Below are positions 14,376 to 24,040 of a stretch of DNA of 44,818 nt, in pieces (position 1 is the first letter of the stretch; the number at the start of each line of letters is the position of its first letter). Below the pieces are notes generated by a model. It was not told the DNA's origin. It did no database searches and saw only the letters and a program-made list of their open reading frames with translations. Origin of the DNA: Aneurinibacillus sp. Its GTDB lineage: Bacteria > Bacillota > UBA5301 > DYFA01. Position numbers and translations under genes: made by a program. The stretch lies in contig DYFA01000012.1 of NCBI GenBank assembly GCA_020725425.1, forward strand, positions 1-44,818. Reading direction: 5' to 3'.

Positions 14376-15662
14376 ATGCACGTTCTTCGGCTGTGGTCGA
14401 TGCTTTCGGGATATGTTATAATCAGGGTCAAAGGTCCGGCCCTCGAACGGCTGGTGAATCTGGCCGCCAGCCGGGGCGTGCGGCTTTACGATATCCGCCG
14501 GGTGAGCCCGGACGTGATGTACGCCCAGACCTCGATCGGCGGCTTCAGGGCCCTGCGGCCGCTGGCCCGTCGCCTGAACTGCGCAGTGAGCATACGCCGG
14601 AAAGGCGGGGTTCCCTTCCTCCTGGCCTCTCTCGGACGGCGCAAGGCCCTCACCGCAGGGGTCTTTCTGTTTCTGGCGCTGCTTTACGCCCTCTCCTCCC
14701 TGGTCTGGTTCATCCAGCTGACGGGGGCCGCGCCGGCGCGCCGGGCGGAGATGCTCGCCTATCTGGAAAGCCAGGGCCTGCGGGTGGGGGCGCCGATCAG
14801 CCGGCTGGACCGGGAGGGATTGGCCAAGAACCTGCTCCGGCGGTATCCGAGCCTGACCTGGGCCAGCGTTGAGGTACGCGGGACTCTGGTCCGGGTGAAG
14901 GTGGTCGAGAAGACGCTGGTCCCGCCGGAGGAGCTGGCGCCGCGGCACCTCGTGGCCCGGCGGGACGGGCTGGTGACGGCCTGCCTGCCGTTGCGGGGAG
15001 AGCCGCTGGTGAAGCCGGGGGACACGGTGGTGCGAGGCCAGGTCCTGATCAGCGGGGTGGTGCCGCTCGGGCCGGAAGAGTCCCCGACCGGGAGCGGAGT
15101 CGCCGTCCGAGAGAGAGGGTTCGGCTACCTCCGGGCGGAGGGGACGGTCCGCGCCCGGGTGTGGTATGAGGCGGTTAGTGTGGCTCCTCTCTCCGGGGTG
15201 ATGGAGGTGCCCACGGGGAGGCGTCGGGCGGCCAAAGGGCTCAAGGTGGGCTCCTGGCGCCTCTGGCTGGGGCCGCGCTCCGCTCCGTTCCCGCGGTTCC
15301 GCCAGGCGGTCGCGCGGCGGCCGCTGCCCGGAGGGGTGACCAGGATTCTCGGCTTTCCGGTCGAACTGTTGGATGTAACCTTTGTTGAACTGCGCCAGGT
15401 CCACTACCACCGCGGGGTGGCCCTGGCGGAACAGGTGGCGCTCCAGGAGGCCGAAGGGCGGCTGCGCCGGCAGGTGGGGCCGGCCAAGCCGCAGCAGGTC
15501 TCCCGCGAGGTGGAGCGCACCTCCACCGCCGTGAGGGTGCGGCTTTTGTGGGAAGTTGAGGAGGAGATCCAGACTTCCTGTCCGATCCGGGCGGGTGAAC
15601 CCCCGCCGGCCGGTCTACCGGACCCGAGCAAGGCGGCCCAAAGGAGCGAAAAGCGTGACTAA
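14376..15662 (+). CDS. yqfD: sporulation protein YqfD
   Basis: A 428-residue membrane protein of the YqfD family, functionally linked to YqfC in endospore formation. It begins with a cytoplasmic segment (IIRVKGPALERLVNLAASRGVRLYDI), has one membrane helix (about 88-115, LTAGVFLFLALLYALSSLVWFIQLTG) and a long outside region resembling YqfD/POTRA-like folds (GLRVGAPISRLDREGLAKNLLRRYPSLTWASVEVRGTLVRVKVVE). The ATG at 14376 follows GGGAGGGGGC. Its stop overlaps the pgpH start by eight bases. In B. subtilis phoH lies between yqfD and yqfF; it is absent here. Confidence 0.92.
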   Translation: MHVLRLWSMLSGYVIIRVKGPALERLVNLAASRGVRLYDIRRVSPDVMYAQTSIGGFRALRPLARRLNCAVSIRRKGGVPFLLASLGRRKALTAGVFLFLALLYALSSLVWFIQLTGAAPARRAEMLAYLESQGLRVGAPISRLDREGLAKNLLRRYPSLTWASVEVRGTLVRVKVVEKTLVPPEELAPRHLVARRDGLVTACLPLRGEPLVKPGDTVVRGQVLISGVVPLGPEESPTGSGVAVRERGFGYLRAEGTVRARVWYEAVSVAPLSGVMEVPTGRRRAAKGLKVGSWRLWLGPRSAPFPRFRQAVARRPLPGGVTRILGFPVELLDVTFVELRQVHYHRGVALAEQVALQEAEGRLRRQVGPAKPQQVSREVERTSTAVRVRLLWEVEEEIQTSCPIRAGEPPPAGLPDPSKAAQRSEKRD

Positions 15663-17775
15663 GCCACAGACGAGTCCAGGCATCCGCTGGCTGCCCTGGC
15701 TGGACCGGGGAATCCTCCGCCAACCGGCGCTGCGCAAGTGGGGCCTGGCGGTCGTCGTCTTCTTCGCCATGCTCAGCATGGTGGCGGCCCCGCTCTGGTC
15801 CCGCCGGTACAACTTCACTGTGGGACAGGTGGCGCCGTACGACGTCGAAGCGCCCCGCACGGTCATCGACCGTGAGCGCACTGAGAGGCTACAGGCCGAG
15901 GCGCGCAAACGCGCCGTGGAAGAGGTCCTGCAGGATCCCCAGAGCTATGTCATCAACCATGCGACGGCGATGGAGGCGGAGAGCGCCGCCCAGGCCGTCT
16001 TCGCCCTCCTCCGACAGAACGCCGGCGAGGCCCCGCGCCCGGACGAGCTGGCCCGCCGCATACAGACGGAAACCGGAGTGGAGTTGCCGCTGGAGCTGGT
16101 CGAGTATGCCCTGCAGCGGAAGCCGGCAGACTTGGACCGGCTGGCCACCGAGGCCCGCACCCTGATCATCCGGCTGATGTCGCAGGAGCGGATCAGCGAG
16201 GAGACCCTGGACGAGGTGCGCCGGGCGGCAGACGAGGCGGCCGGCCGGGCGGCGGCAGGACAGCAGGGTGAGCTGCTGCGCCGCGTGGTCAAGGGGGTCC
16301 TCCGGCCCAACCTGGCCCTCGACCCCGACCGGCTGCCCCGGGCCGAGCGGGCGGCCCACGCCGTGGAGCCGGTGCGCATTCTGAAGGGGCAGACGATCAT
16401 CCGCAAGGGCGACATCGTGACGGCGGAGCATGTGCGGCTTTTGGAACTCCTCGGCCTGCAACGGGCCGAGTCGACCTACGCACGGCTCGGCGGGGTCTTC
16501 CTTCTGCTGGTCCTGTTGATGACGGTGCTCGGTGTGTATCTCCGCCACTTTCAGCCGGAGATCCTGCGCAACGAGAACCTGCTGGCTCTGCTCGGCTTTC
16601 TCCTGGTGATGCTGGCCTTCACCGCCCGACTCCTCTCCCAGCTCCCCTGGAGCGGGGCCGGCTTCGTGATCCCCATCGCCTTCGGCACCATGCTGGCAGC
16701 GATTCTTCTCGATTCGCGCCTGGCTGTGCTGGTGACCATGGTGATGGCGGTCTTCGTCGGCCTCGTCACCGACCTCGACCTGCGCTTCGTCCTGGTCGCG
16801 CTGGCCGGCGGACTCGCCGGGGTGTTCGGGGTCTCGCGGGTCAGCCAGCGCGGCGACCTGATGCGGGCCGGCCTGATTGTAGGAGCGGTGGACGGTCTGA
16901 CCATCGCCGGGTTCGGACTCTTCGCCTCGGACCACCTGACGGCCCAGGCGGCCTGGCTCGGGCTGGTCAACGGGGTCTTCTCCTCTGTCCTGGCTATCGG
17001 TTCCCTGGCCTACCTGGAGATGATGTTCGGCCTGACCTCCTCGGTGAGGCTTCTGGAACTGTCCAACCCCAACCAACCGCTGCTCCGCCGGCTTCTCCTG
17101 GAGGCGCCGGGGACGTACCACCACAGCATCATGGTGGGTAACCTGGCCGAGGCGGCAGCCGAGGCAGCCCACGGGGATCCGCTCCTGGCCCGGGTAGGGG
17201 CGTACTACCACGACATCGGCAAGATCCGCCGACCCTACTTCTTCGCCGAGAACCAGTTCGCCGGGGAGAACCCCCACGACAAGATCGCCCCGGGGCTTTC
17301 CACCCTGATCATCACCAGCCACGTCAAGGACGGGGTGGAGCTGGCCCGCGACGCCAAGCTCCCCGCCTGCGTGATCGATTTCATCCGCCAGCATCATGGC
17401 ACTGACCTGGTCCGCTACTTCTACCGCCGGGCGGTGGAGAACTCCCGGGAGAACGGGATCAACGAGCGGGACTTCCGCTACCAGGGGCCAAAGCCTCAGA
17501 CCAAGGAGACAGCCATCGTGATGCTGGCCGACCCGGTCGAGGCCGCGGTGAAGGGGCTGCAGAAGCCGACCCCCGGCCGGGTCGAGGGGCTCGTGCGGAA
17601 GCTGCTCAAGGACCGCCTGGTCGACGGGCAGCTCGACGAGTGCAACCTCACCCTGAAGGACCTGGACCGCATCGCCGACGCCTTCGTCCGGGTCCTGTCG
17701 GGGATGTTTCACACCCGGGTGGAGTACCCGGACAACCTGGCCCGGGAATTGGAGAACAAGAAAGCACAGACTTAA
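15655..17775 (+). CDS. pgpH: 7TM-HD c-di-AMP phosphodiesterase (PgpH/YqfF)
   Basis: A 706-residue membrane protein of the PgpH/YqfF family that cleaves c-di-AMP to pApA. An N-terminal helix is followed by an extracellular 7TMR-HDED domain (about 60-280, YNFTVGQVAPYDVEAPRTVIDRERT), seven membrane helices (about 285-475) and a cytoplasmic HD domain (about 485-700) with APGTYHHSIMVGNLAEAAAE, YYHDIGKIRRPYFFAENQ and RQHHGTDLVRYFY. All metal-binding His and Asp positions appear intact. The GTG at 15655 has AAAGGAGCGAAAAGC before it; an upstream in-frame extension within yqfD is a shadow. Its substrate links it to potassium and cell wall control; a Trk system is encoded 8.6 kb downstream. Confidence 0.93.
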   Translation: MTKPQTSPGIRWLPWLDRGILRQPALRKWGLAVVVFFAMLSMVAAPLWSRRYNFTVGQVAPYDVEAPRTVIDRERTERLQAEARKRAVEEVLQDPQSYVINHATAMEAESAAQAVFALLRQNAGEAPRPDELARRIQTETGVELPLELVEYALQRKPADLDRLATEARTLIIRLMSQERISEETLDEVRRAADEAAGRAAAGQQGELLRRVVKGVLRPNLALDPDRLPRAERAAHAVEPVRILKGQTIIRKGDIVTAEHVRLLELLGLQRAESTYARLGGVFLLLVLLMTVLGVYLRHFQPEILRNENLLALLGFLLVMLAFTARLLSQLPWSGAGFVIPIAFGTMLAAILLDSRLAVLVTMVMAVFVGLVTDLDLRFVLVALAGGLAGVFGVSRVSQRGDLMRAGLIVGAVDGLTIAGFGLFASDHLTAQAAWLGLVNGVFSSVLAIGSLAYLEMMFGLTSSVRLLELSNPNQPLLRRLLLEAPGTYHHSIMVGNLAEAAAEAAHGDPLLARVGAYYHDIGKIRRPYFFAENQFAGENPHDKIAPGLSTLIITSHVKDGVELARDAKLPACVIDFIRQHHGTDLVRYFYRRAVENSRENGINERDFRYQGPKPQTKETAIVMLADPVEAAVKGLQKPTPGRVEGLVRKLLKDRLVDGQLDECNLTLKDLDRIADAFVRVLSGMFHTRVEYPDNLARELENKKAQT

Positions 17776-17805
17776 GAGAACGGGCAGCCCAGAGGAGGAC
17801 TCGGG

Positions 17806-18345
17806 ATGGAAGTGCTCATCGCCAACGACCAGGAAAGGGTGGAGGTCGGGGAGGGGCTGCGGCGGTTGATCGAGGCCGTCGTCGGCGCGACGCTCGCGGC
17901 CGCCGACGCCCACTGGCGGGAGCGGGGTCTGGCCCCCGAGCCGTGGGTGGCGGCCGTTTTGTCGTCGCCGGCGGCGGAGGTGAGCGTGGCGCTGGTGGAC
18001 GACCTTCAGATCCACGAGCTCAACCGGCGCTACCGGAAGGTGAACCGCCCCACTGACGTCCTCTCCTTCCCCGGCGGGGAGGCGCCGGCCCTGGACGAGG
18101 CGCCGGCCCTCTTGGGCGACGTGGTGGTCTCGCTCGAGACCGCCTGGCGGCAGGCGGCCGAGTTCGGGCATTCCCCCGAGCGGGAGGTGGGGTACCTCGT
18201 GGCCCACGGTCTCCTCCACCTGCTCGGCTTCGACCATGAACAGGAGGAAGAGCGAGCCACCATGCGCCGTCTGGAAGAGGAGGCGCTGGCCCGGGCCGCC
18301 CTGCCGCGGGAGGAGGCGTCCGTTGAGAAACCGGACCCTCGCTGA
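17806..18345 (+). CDS. ybeY: endoribonuclease YbeY
   Basis: A 179-residue zinc metallo-RNase involved in 16S rRNA 3'-end maturation and ribosome quality control. Conserved elements are NRRYRKVNRPTDVLSFP, LGDVVVSLETA and the zinc motif AHGLLHLLGFDHEQEEE. The N-terminal half is slightly longer than in B. subtilis. The start follows AGAGGAGGACTCGGG. The gene lies after pgpH and before dgkA, the standard Bacillota order. Confidence 0.95.
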   Translation: MEVLIANDQERVEVGEGLRRLIEAVVGATLAAADAHWRERGLAPEPWVAAVLSSPAAEVSVALVDDLQIHELNRRYRKVNRPTDVLSFPGGEAPALDEAPALLGDVVVSLETAWRQAAEFGHSPEREVGYLVAHGLLHLLGFDHEQEEERATMRRLEEEALARAALPREEASVEKPDPR

Positions 18346-18697
18346 GAGTTTTCGTTGCGCTTTCGCCGGCCTCAGCCACGCCCTGCGGACCCAGCGCAAC
18401 CTCCGCCTCCACCTGGCGGCGGGCGTGCTCGTGCTGGGGTTGGCCGCCTGGCTGCGCCTGCCGCCGGCGGCGGTGGCGCTGTTGCTCGTCGCTGTGGCCG
18501 GGGTGGTGGTGGCGGAAGTCCTCAACACCGCCCTCGAGACGATGATCGACCTGGTCAGCCCGGACTACCATCCGCTGGCCGGGCTCACCAAGAACCTGGC
18601 GGCGGCCGCCGTCATCCTGGCCGCCCTGTTCGCCGCCGGGATCGGCTTGTTGGTGCTGGGGCCGGCCTTGTGGGCGCGCCTGGCCTCCAGCGGGTGA
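18323..18697 (+). CDS. dgkA: undecaprenol/diacylglycerol kinase family membrane protein
   Basis: A 124-residue DgkA-family kinase. The start is TTG at 18323 with AGGAGG six bases before, inside the end of ybeY (23-base overlap). It shows LAESFRCAFAGLSHALRTQRNLRLHL, three helices (about 31-120) and the active-site segment EVLNTALETMIDLVSPDYHPLAGLTKNLAAAAV. In Bacillota this family acts mainly on undecaprenol to recycle the cell-wall lipid carrier; substrate here is inferred. Confidence 0.93.
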   Translation: MRNRTLAESFRCAFAGLSHALRTQRNLRLHLAAGVLVLGLAAWLRLPPAAVALLLVAVAGVVVAEVLNTALETMIDLVSPDYHPLAGLTKNLAAAAVILAALFAAGIGLLVLGPALWARLASSG

Positions 18698-18714
18698 GGA
18701 GGATAAGGACAGAG

Positions 18715-19389
18715 ATGATTCTGGGCAAGGCCTTGCGGCGGGTCCGGAACTGGTTTTTCACGGGGCTGGTCATCCTCGCCCCCCTGGTTCTGACAGTGTA
18801 CTTCCTCGGGCTGGGCTTCCGGTGGCTTGACGCCCTTCTGGGCGGCCTCGCCTCCCGGACGCTGGGCCGGCAGATCCCGGGCCTGGGCGTTCTGGCCAGC
18901 CTGGTCCTGGCCGTCCTGACCGGGCTGATCGCCTCCAATCTGGTCGGCCGCCGCCTCATCGCCTGGGGGGAGCACACCCTGTTGCGGGTGCCGATCTTCC
19001 GGGGCGTCTACTCCGCCCTGAAGCAGGTGGTGGACGCCTTCGCCGGGCAGAAGCGCACGGCGTTCAAGCAGGTGGTGCTGGTCGAATATCCCCGCCGGGG
19101 GATCTGGTCGGTCGGCTTCGTCACCGGCGAGGCACCGGGTGAAGTCCGGCGGCGGACCGGCCGGGACTTGGTCAACGTCCTGATCACCACGACCCCCAAC
19201 CCCACCTCAGGCTTCCTGATCCTGGTCCCCCGGGAGGAGCTGTTGTGGCTGTCGATGCCGGTGGAGGACGGGCTGAAGCTCGTGATCTCCGGCGGGATGA
19301 TCGGGTGCGACGCCTCGGCCGGGGAACCGGGCGGGCCGCCGGCCGCGGGGGAGATGCGCAAGAAAGAGGGCGTGAGCGATGGTCAGTGA
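18715..19389 (+). CDS. DUF502 family membrane protein
   Basis: A 224-residue protein of the DUF502 family. Two N-terminal membrane segments (FFTGLVILAPLVLTVYFLGLGF and GLGVLASLVLAVLTGLIASNLVG) precede a soluble domain with the family motifs PIFRGVYSALKQVVDAF, GIWSVGFVTGEA, TTPNPTSGFLILVPREE and LSMPVEDGLKLVISGGM. Function is unknown. It occupies the gap between dgkA and cdd and overlaps cdd by eleven bases, so it belongs to this operon. The ATG at 18715 follows GGTGAGGAGGATAAGGA. Confidence 0.87.
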   Translation: MILGKALRRVRNWFFTGLVILAPLVLTVYFLGLGFRWLDALLGGLASRTLGRQIPGLGVLASLVLAVLTGLIASNLVGRRLIAWGEHTLLRVPIFRGVYSALKQVVDAFAGQKRTAFKQVVLVEYPRRGIWSVGFVTGEAPGEVRRRTGRDLVNVLITTTPNPTSGFLILVPREELLWLSMPVEDGLKLVISGGMIGCDASAGEPGGPPAAGEMRKKEGVSDGQ

Positions 19390-19795
19390 GCGGGTATACG
19401 ACCGGGAGGCGCTGATCGCCGCCGCGGCGAGGGCGCGGGAGTCGGCCTATGCCCCGTACTCGAAGTTCAAGGTCGGGGCGGCACTCCTGACCGGCGGCGG
19501 GGGGGTCTTCACCGGCTGCAACGTGGAGAATGCCAGCTCGGGGGCGACGATCTGCGCCGAGCGGACGGCCGTGGTCAAGGCGGTCAGCGAGGGGGAGCGG
19601 GACTTCGTGGCCCTGGCGGTGGTGACCGACGTCCCGCGCCCGGCGTCGCCCTGCGGTATCTGCCGCCAGGTCCTGGTCGAGTTCAACCCCGCCCTGCCGG
19701 TGATCATGGCGAACCTCGCCGGCGAGTACCGGGTGGAGCGGGCGGACACCCTTCTGCCCCTGGCCTTCACCCAGGAGGCGATGGACCGGCCGTGA
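19379..19795 (+). CDS. cdd: cytidine deaminase
   Basis: A 138-residue homotetrameric-type cytidine deaminase that converts cytidine and deoxycytidine to uridine forms in pyrimidine salvage. The zinc site is seen in GCNVENASSGATICAERTAV (Cys ligand and catalytic Glu in CAE) and PCGICRQVLVEF (two Cys ligands). Its start overlaps the DUF502 gene and its stop overlaps the era GTG by four bases. Confidence 0.96.
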   Translation: MVSERVYDREALIAAAARARESAYAPYSKFKVGAALLTGGGGVFTGCNVENASSGATICAERTAVVKAVSEGERDFVALAVVTDVPRPASPCGICRQVLVEFNPALPVIMANLAGEYRVERADTLLPLAFTQEAMDRP

Positions 19796-20679
19796 GCCAC
19801 CGGTCGGGCTTCGTGGGGCTCCTGGGCCGCCCGAGTGTGGGCAAGTCCACCCTCCTCAACCGCCTGGTGGGGCAGAAGGTGGCCATCACCTCCCGCCGGG
19901 CCCAGACCACCCGCAACGTGCTGCGCGGGATCCTCACCCGCCCGGAAGGGCAGGTTGTCTTCGTGGACACGCCGGGACTGCACACCCCGCACCACCGGCT
20001 GGGCCAGTTGATGGTCGAGGCTGCCGAAGGGGTGGCGGGGGACGCGGACGTGATTCTACTGGTCATCGACGTCTCCAAGGTGCTGGGTCCCGGCGACGAG
20101 CTGGCCTTCGCTCTGGCGGCGAAGGCCAAGGTGCCGGTGATACTGGCGGCCAACAAGATCGATCTGGCCGCCGACCGGGGCGAGACGATCACCGCCGAGG
20201 CGCAGAAGCGGGCGGAGTTCGCCGCCGTCTGCCGGGTATCGGCTGTCACCGGGCAGGGCATCGAGGACCTGATAGAGCAGGTGTTTTCGCTGCTCCCCGA
20301 GGGGCCGGCGTACTACCCGCCGGAGATGGTGACCGACCAGGAGGAGCGGTTCCTGGTGGCGGAGACGGTGCGGGAGAAGGCGCTGGAGGTTCTGCGGGAG
20401 GAGGTGCCTCACGCCCTGGCGGTGGACGTCGAATTGCTCCGGGAGGAGGAAGGGAAGGACCTGATCCACGCCGCCGCCACGCTTTACGTCGAGAAAGAGT
20501 CACAGAAGGGGATCGTCATCGGGCGGGGCGGCCAGATGCTCAAGGCCATCGGCTCCGCGGCCCGTTACGACCTGGAAGGGCACTTCGGGAAACAGGTCCA
20601 CCTGGAGCTCTGGGTCAAGGTGCGGGAGGACTGGCGGAAATCCCCCCGGGACCTGCGGGAGTTCGGTTATGAGGAGTAG
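19792..20679 (+). CDS. era: GTPase Era
   Basis: A 295-residue ribosome assembly GTPase that binds the 3' end of 16S rRNA. G1 is GRPSVGKS, the switch region ITSRRAQTTRN, G3 DTPG, G4 NKID. The C-terminal KH domain contains GIVIGRGGQMLKAIGSAARYDLE. The GTG at 19792 overlaps the cdd stop and has CAGGAGG upstream. In many Bacillota recO follows era; here queA follows instead. Confidence 0.97.
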   Translation: MSHRSGFVGLLGRPSVGKSTLLNRLVGQKVAITSRRAQTTRNVLRGILTRPEGQVVFVDTPGLHTPHHRLGQLMVEAAEGVAGDADVILLVIDVSKVLGPGDELAFALAAKAKVPVILAANKIDLAADRGETITAEAQKRAEFAAVCRVSAVTGQGIEDLIEQVFSLLPEGPAYYPPEMVTDQEERFLVAETVREKALEVLREEVPHALAVDVELLREEEGKDLIHAAATLYVEKESQKGIVIGRGGQMLKAIGSAARYDLEGHFGKQVHLELWVKVREDWRKSPRDLREFGYEE

Positions 20680-20685
20680 CTGGCG

Positions 20686-21729
20686 GTGAAGGTCGCCGAC
20701 TTCGATTATCATTTGCCGCCCGAGTTGATCGCTCAGGCGCCGGCCGAGCCGCGGGACGCCTCGCGGCTTTTGGTCGTCGAGCGGGCCACCGGCGAGCTGC
20801 GCCACCGCCGCTTCCGGGAGATCGGGGAGTTCCTGCACCCCGGCGACCTGCTCGTGCTCAACGACACCCGGGTCATCCGGGCCAGGCTGTTCGGACGCAA
20901 GGAGCCGAGCGGGGGCAAGGTCGAGGTCTTCCTCTTGCGGCGGCTGCCCGGCGGCGAGGAGCGGTGGGAGGTCCTGGTCCGGCCGGGGAAGAGGGTCCGG
21001 CCCGGGGCGGCGCTGGCCTTCGGGGAAGGGGAACTGCGGGGACTGGTCACCGGGGAGGGCGCTGAAGGAAAGCGGGAGATCGCCTTCACGAGCGGGGACG
21101 GCCACCCTGCGGGGTGGCTCGAACGCCTCGGCGAGGTGCCGCTGCCGCCCTACATCACCCAGCCGTTGGCCGACGGGGAGCGGTACCAGACCGTCTACGC
21201 CCGGCGGGAGGGGTCGGTGGCGGCGCCCACCGCGGGTCTCCACTTCACCCCCGAGCTCCTGAAGAAGCTTGCGGCCCGGGGCGTCCGGCAGGCGTGGCTC
21301 ACCCTTCACGTGGGCCTCGGGACCTTCCGGCCGGTCCAGACCGAGACGGTCGAGGAGCACGTCATGCATTCGGAATACTACGAGTTGCCGGCGGAGACGG
21401 CTTCGGCGGTCAACGCCGCCCGCCGGCAGGGCAACCGGGTGGTGGCGGTGGGGACGACCGCCTGCCGGACGCTGGAGACGGCGGCCCGGGCGGCGGGGGA
21501 GGGCGGAGAACTGGAAGCCGGCGAGGGGTGGACCGACCTCTTCATCTACCCCGGGTACCGCTTCCGGGTGGTGGACCTCCTCCTGACCAACTTCCACCTG
21601 CCCCGCTCGACGCTTCTCTTGCTGGTCTGCGCGTTCGCCGGGCGGGAGCTCGTCTTCCGGGCGTACGCCGAGGCCATCCGGGAGCGCTACCGCTTCTACT
21701 CCTTCGGCGACGCCATGCTGATTCTGTAA
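20686..21729 (+). CDS. queA: S-adenosylmethionine:tRNA ribosyltransferase-isomerase
   Basis: A 347-residue QueA, which transfers and rearranges the ribosyl group of SAM onto preQ1-modified tRNA to give epoxyqueuosine. Motifs include FDYHLPPELIAQAPAEPRDASRLL, HPGDLLVLNDTRVIRARLFG, PLPPYI and VAAPTAGLHFTPELL, and the C-terminus TDLFIYPGYRFRVVDLLLTNFHLPRSTLL. The GTG at 20686 follows GAGGAGTAGCTGGC. It is paired with tgt. Confidence 0.96.
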   Translation: MKVADFDYHLPPELIAQAPAEPRDASRLLVVERATGELRHRRFREIGEFLHPGDLLVLNDTRVIRARLFGRKEPSGGKVEVFLLRRLPGGEERWEVLVRPGKRVRPGAALAFGEGELRGLVTGEGAEGKREIAFTSGDGHPAGWLERLGEVPLPPYITQPLADGERYQTVYARREGSVAAPTAGLHFTPELLKKLAARGVRQAWLTLHVGLGTFRPVQTETVEEHVMHSEYYELPAETASAVNAARRQGNRVVAVGTTACRTLETAARAAGEGGELEAGEGWTDLFIYPGYRFRVVDLLLTNFHLPRSTLLLLVCAFAGRELVFRAYAEAIRERYRFYSFGDAMLIL

Positions 21730-22878
<1,149 letters not shown>

Positions 22879-22919
22879 CTGCGGAGCTCAGAATTCCGGA
22901 GCAGAGAGGGAGGATTCGC

Positions 22920-23237
22920 TTGCAGATTTTCCTAGCCCCCGCCCCGGCCGTCAACCAGCAGGTGGCGGCCTTCAACACCTTCCTGCCGTTCGTGCTCATG
23001 TTCGTCATCTTCTACTTCCTGTTGATCCGGCCACAGCAGAAGCAGGAGAAACAACGCCGGGCCATGCTCGCCGCCCTCAAGAAGGGGGACGACATCGTCA
23101 CCATCGGAGGGCTGAAGGGCACCATCGTGGACTTCGAGGAGAAGGGCGCCGACCAGTACGTGGTGGTACGGGTGGCGGACAAGGTGGAGTTGCGGTTCCT
23201 GCGGTCGGCCGTAAGCCGGGTGATCAAGAAGGACTAG
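22920..23237 (+). CDS. yajC: preprotein translocase subunit YajC
   Basis: A 105-residue accessory subunit of the SecDF complex. It has one membrane helix (about 19-40, TFLPFVLMFVIFYFLLI) followed by the hallmark RPQQKQEKQRRAMLAALKKGDDIVTIGGLKGTI. The TTG at 22920 follows GAGAGGGAGGATTCGC; no ATG fits. It lies two bases before the HD-domain gene. Confidence 0.93.
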   Translation: MQIFLAPAPAVNQQVAAFNTFLPFVLMFVIFYFLLIRPQQKQEKQRRAMLAALKKGDDIVTIGGLKGTIVDFEEKGADQYVVVRVADKVELRFLRSAVSRVIKKD

Positions 23238-23238
23238 A

Positions 23239-23916
23239 TTGGAGCGGGTTCCCACGCCGGTCACACTGGATGACGTCCGGAAGAACCAGAGGATCGAGGT
23301 GCTTCTGCGCCAGGCCAACGACCATCTGGGGGTGGAGGGCTACACCGAACACGGCTTCCGCCACGCCCAGCTCGTCTCCTCCATCAGCCGCCAGGTCTTG
23401 TCCCGGCTGGGCTACACCGAGCGCGAGGGTGAGCTGGCCGCCATCGCCGGGTATCTGCACGACATCGGCAACGTCGTCTCCCGGGCCGACCATGGGCGCA
23501 GCGGAGCGGTCCTCGTGGCGCCGATCCTCTTCGAGCTGGGGATGGAAGCCGGCGAGGTGGCGCAGGTACTGGGGGCGATCGGCAACCACGAGGATGAGGT
23601 GGGCCGGGCGGTCAACGCCGTGGCGGCAGCTCTGATCCTGGCGGACAAGTCGGACGTCCACCGCTCCCGGGTCCGCAACGCGGATCTCGCCAAGTTCGAC
23701 ATCCACGACCGGGTCAACTACGCCGTGGAGCGCTCGTTCCTCAAGGTGGACACAGCGCAGCGCACGGTCACGCTGGAGCTGACCATCGACGTGAAGCTCG
23801 TCCCGGTGATGGAGTACTTCGAGATCTTCCTCTCCCGCATGGTGATGTGCCGGCGGGCGGCCGAGTTCCTTTCGACCCGGTTCGGGCTGGTCATAAACCG
23901 CACGACGCTCCTGTAA
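23239..23916 (+). CDS. HD domain protein of unknown substrate
   Basis: A 225-residue soluble protein with an HD phosphohydrolase domain (about 35-150): RHAQLVSSISRQVL, AGYLHDIGNVVSRADHG and IGNHEDEVG, which give a full set of metal-binding His and Asp. There is no GYP motif, so it is not a c-di-GMP esterase of the HD-GYP class. The C-terminal 80 residues have no motif I know. The TTG at 23239 is close to the yajC stop; no classical site is seen, so coupling with yajC is likely. Genes of this kind sit between yajC and secD in several clostridia, with no known job. Confidence 0.85.
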   Translation: MERVPTPVTLDDVRKNQRIEVLLRQANDHLGVEGYTEHGFRHAQLVSSISRQVLSRLGYTEREGELAAIAGYLHDIGNVVSRADHGRSGAVLVAPILFELGMEAGEVAQVLGAIGNHEDEVGRAVNAVAAALILADKSDVHRSRVRNADLAKFDIHDRVNYAVERSFLKVDTAQRTVTLELTIDVKLVPVMEYFEIFLSRMVMCRRAAEFLSTRFGLVINRTTLL

Positions 23917-23929
23917 AAATTGGTCACAA

Positions 23930-23960
23930 GCCCCGGAAATGCCTGCGAGCTCCGGGGGCC
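23930..23960 (+). terminator. stem-loop after the HD gene
   Basis: GCCCCGGA pairs with TCCGGGGGC (one bulged base) around a 14-base loop, without a T-run. It may attenuate read-through before the secD promoter. Confidence 0.4.
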
Positions 23961-23967
23961 GCCAAAT

Positions 23968-23997
23968 TGACAAGCCTTTTCGGCCGAAGTTATAATG
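23968..23997 (+). promoter_or_regulatory. strong sigma-A promoter for secDF
   Basis: TTGACA, 18-base spacer, TATAAT: both hexamers are consensus. It starts secD-secF about 35 bases before the ATG at 24041. Confidence 0.92.
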
Positions 23998-24040
23998 GCT
24001 TTGTGTCCCGATTGCCGGGGTGGAAAGGGGAAATAAGCCC

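Noticed and set aside
15889-18528. Large minus-strand open frame of about 880 codons
   Set aside because: It lies opposite pgpH, ybeY and dgkA, is rich in His, Gln, Arg and Asp as is usual for antisense frames in G+C-rich DNA, and has no family features.
23914-23930. CRP-like half-site before secD
   Set aside because: TGTAA and TCACA are seven bases apart and not symmetric, and secD has a consensus promoter that needs no activator.
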